In this document: positions 63,794 through 64,000 of the stretch, in pieces
Layout of the letters: each line of letters begins with the position of its first letter
How positions within the stretch are numbered: position 1 is the stretch's first letter
Assembly: GCA_021848345.1 (NCBI GenBank)
Contig: JAJZUV010000001.1
Location: forward strand, 361,863-425,862
Direction: 5' to 3'
Source: Pseudomonadota bacterium
Lineage (GTDB): Bacteria > Pseudomonadota > Gammaproteobacteria > Burkholderiales > Burkholderiaceae_C
DNA length: 64,000 nt
Made by a program: the position numbers and the translations under genes
The notes under the pieces: generated by a model
Database searches by the model: none
The model's input: only the letters and a program-made list of their open reading frames with translations
Told to the model about the DNA's origin: nothing

Positions 63794-64000
63794 AATACTG
63801 GCGCGCTGCGCCGTGATCGACGAGGATGTCGAGCAGCGACGAGCAACGGTGAGAGGCGAGAGATGCGAGGAGTGGATGGGTACAACGAGGCGTTGTTCAG
63901 CACGGTGAGGCTGGAGGAATTCGTGCCGCAGTCCCACCCGCTACGCCCGATCCGCAAGTGGCTCAACGAGGCGCTGGCGCAGATGGACGCGAAGTTCTCG
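63785..64000 (+). mobile_element. Left end of an insertion sequence (IS5-like)
   Basis: The junction with the truncated gene lies about 63785, where the sequence switches to GGCCGTTGAAATACTGGCGC and returns to high GC. It carries a transposase start ~75 bp in. The right end, terminal inverted repeat pairing and target duplication lie outside the window, so the exact boundary is approximate. Confidence 0.7.
63863..64000 (+). CDS. IS5-like (DUF772-type) transposase, N-terminal part only
   Basis: 46 codons from ATG 63863 to the window edge: MRGVDGYNEALFSTVRLEEF and VPQSHPLRPIRKWLNEALAQ. The pattern LFS-x5-E-x2-VP-x2-HPLR-IR is the N-terminal signature of IS5/IS1182-type transposases with a DUF772 domain. 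A GAGAGGCGAG purine-rich site precedes the ATG. The catalytic DDE region is beyond the window, so activity cannot be judged. Confidence 0.82.
   Translation, partial: MRGVDGYNEALFSTVRLEEFVPQSHPLRPIRKWLNEALAQMDAKFS

Overview
The window is very GC-rich, densely coding DNA from a Gram-negative bacterium, most likely a betaproteobacterium of the order Burkholderiales. The evidence is the set of gene families (imuA-imuB-dnaE2, fused isobutyryl-CoA mutase icmF, leucine catabolism genes, arn genes) and a G/C-palindromic intergenic repeat (CCCCCCGAGGGGG ... CCTTGGGGCGGCCCTGCGG) of a kind common in that order. Genus cannot be fixed from this sequence. No rRNA, tRNA, CRISPR array or prophage was seen.

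Layout. 1-6970 (minus): an arn operon for adding 4-amino-4-deoxy-L-arabinose to lipid A, in the order arnT-arnE-arnB-arnC-arnA(formyltransferase)-arnA(decarboxylase)-arnD, with ArnA split into two genes and arnD cut by the window edge. 7029-8793: alanine dehydrogenase and a divergent Lrp-type regulator. 8842-14196: an SOS box followed by the imuA-imuB-dnaE2 mutagenesis cassette. 14247-19197: acetylpolyamine amidohydrolase-like enzyme, LysE exporter, MoxR ATPase, VWA protein and CitE-like lyase. 19219-29440: housekeeping and accessory enzymes (UvrD-like helicase, nitroreductase, diguanylate cyclase, thioesterase, FMN L-lactate dehydrogenase, CBS protein, two PanE-like reductases around an AEC transporter). 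29753-33842: secreted phosphoesterase, di-haem peroxidase and Spy-like periplasmic protein. 34309-37203: ilvD and a divergent LysR regulator.

37264-47585 is a coherent branched-chain acyl-CoA block. An AraC regulator, IcmF and a signal-less cobalamin-binding-type protein run on the minus strand. Isovaleryl-CoA dehydrogenase and both subunits of methylcrotonyl-CoA carboxylase run divergently. Two 21-bp-spaced direct repeats lie in the shared promoter region. The arrangement suggests joint control of leucine breakdown and B12-dependent acyl-CoA isomerisation, possibly pivalyl-CoA/isovaleryl-CoA. 47676-55765 holds an alpha-2-macroglobulin-like lipoprotein that lacks the thioester, translationally coupled to penicillin-binding protein 1C.

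From about 55.9 kb the character changes. There is a higBA toxin-antitoxin pair bracketed by ~100-bp direct repeats, a ~1 kb segmental duplication carrying two decayed hlyD-like genes, a tolC fragment, a set of AT-rich small genes for unrecognised membrane or secreted proteins, and an insertion sequence (IS5-like transposase) that cuts off a gene near the right edge. I read this as a decaying, horizontally acquired type I secretion island whose cargo and immunity-like genes are still partly present. That reading is inference.
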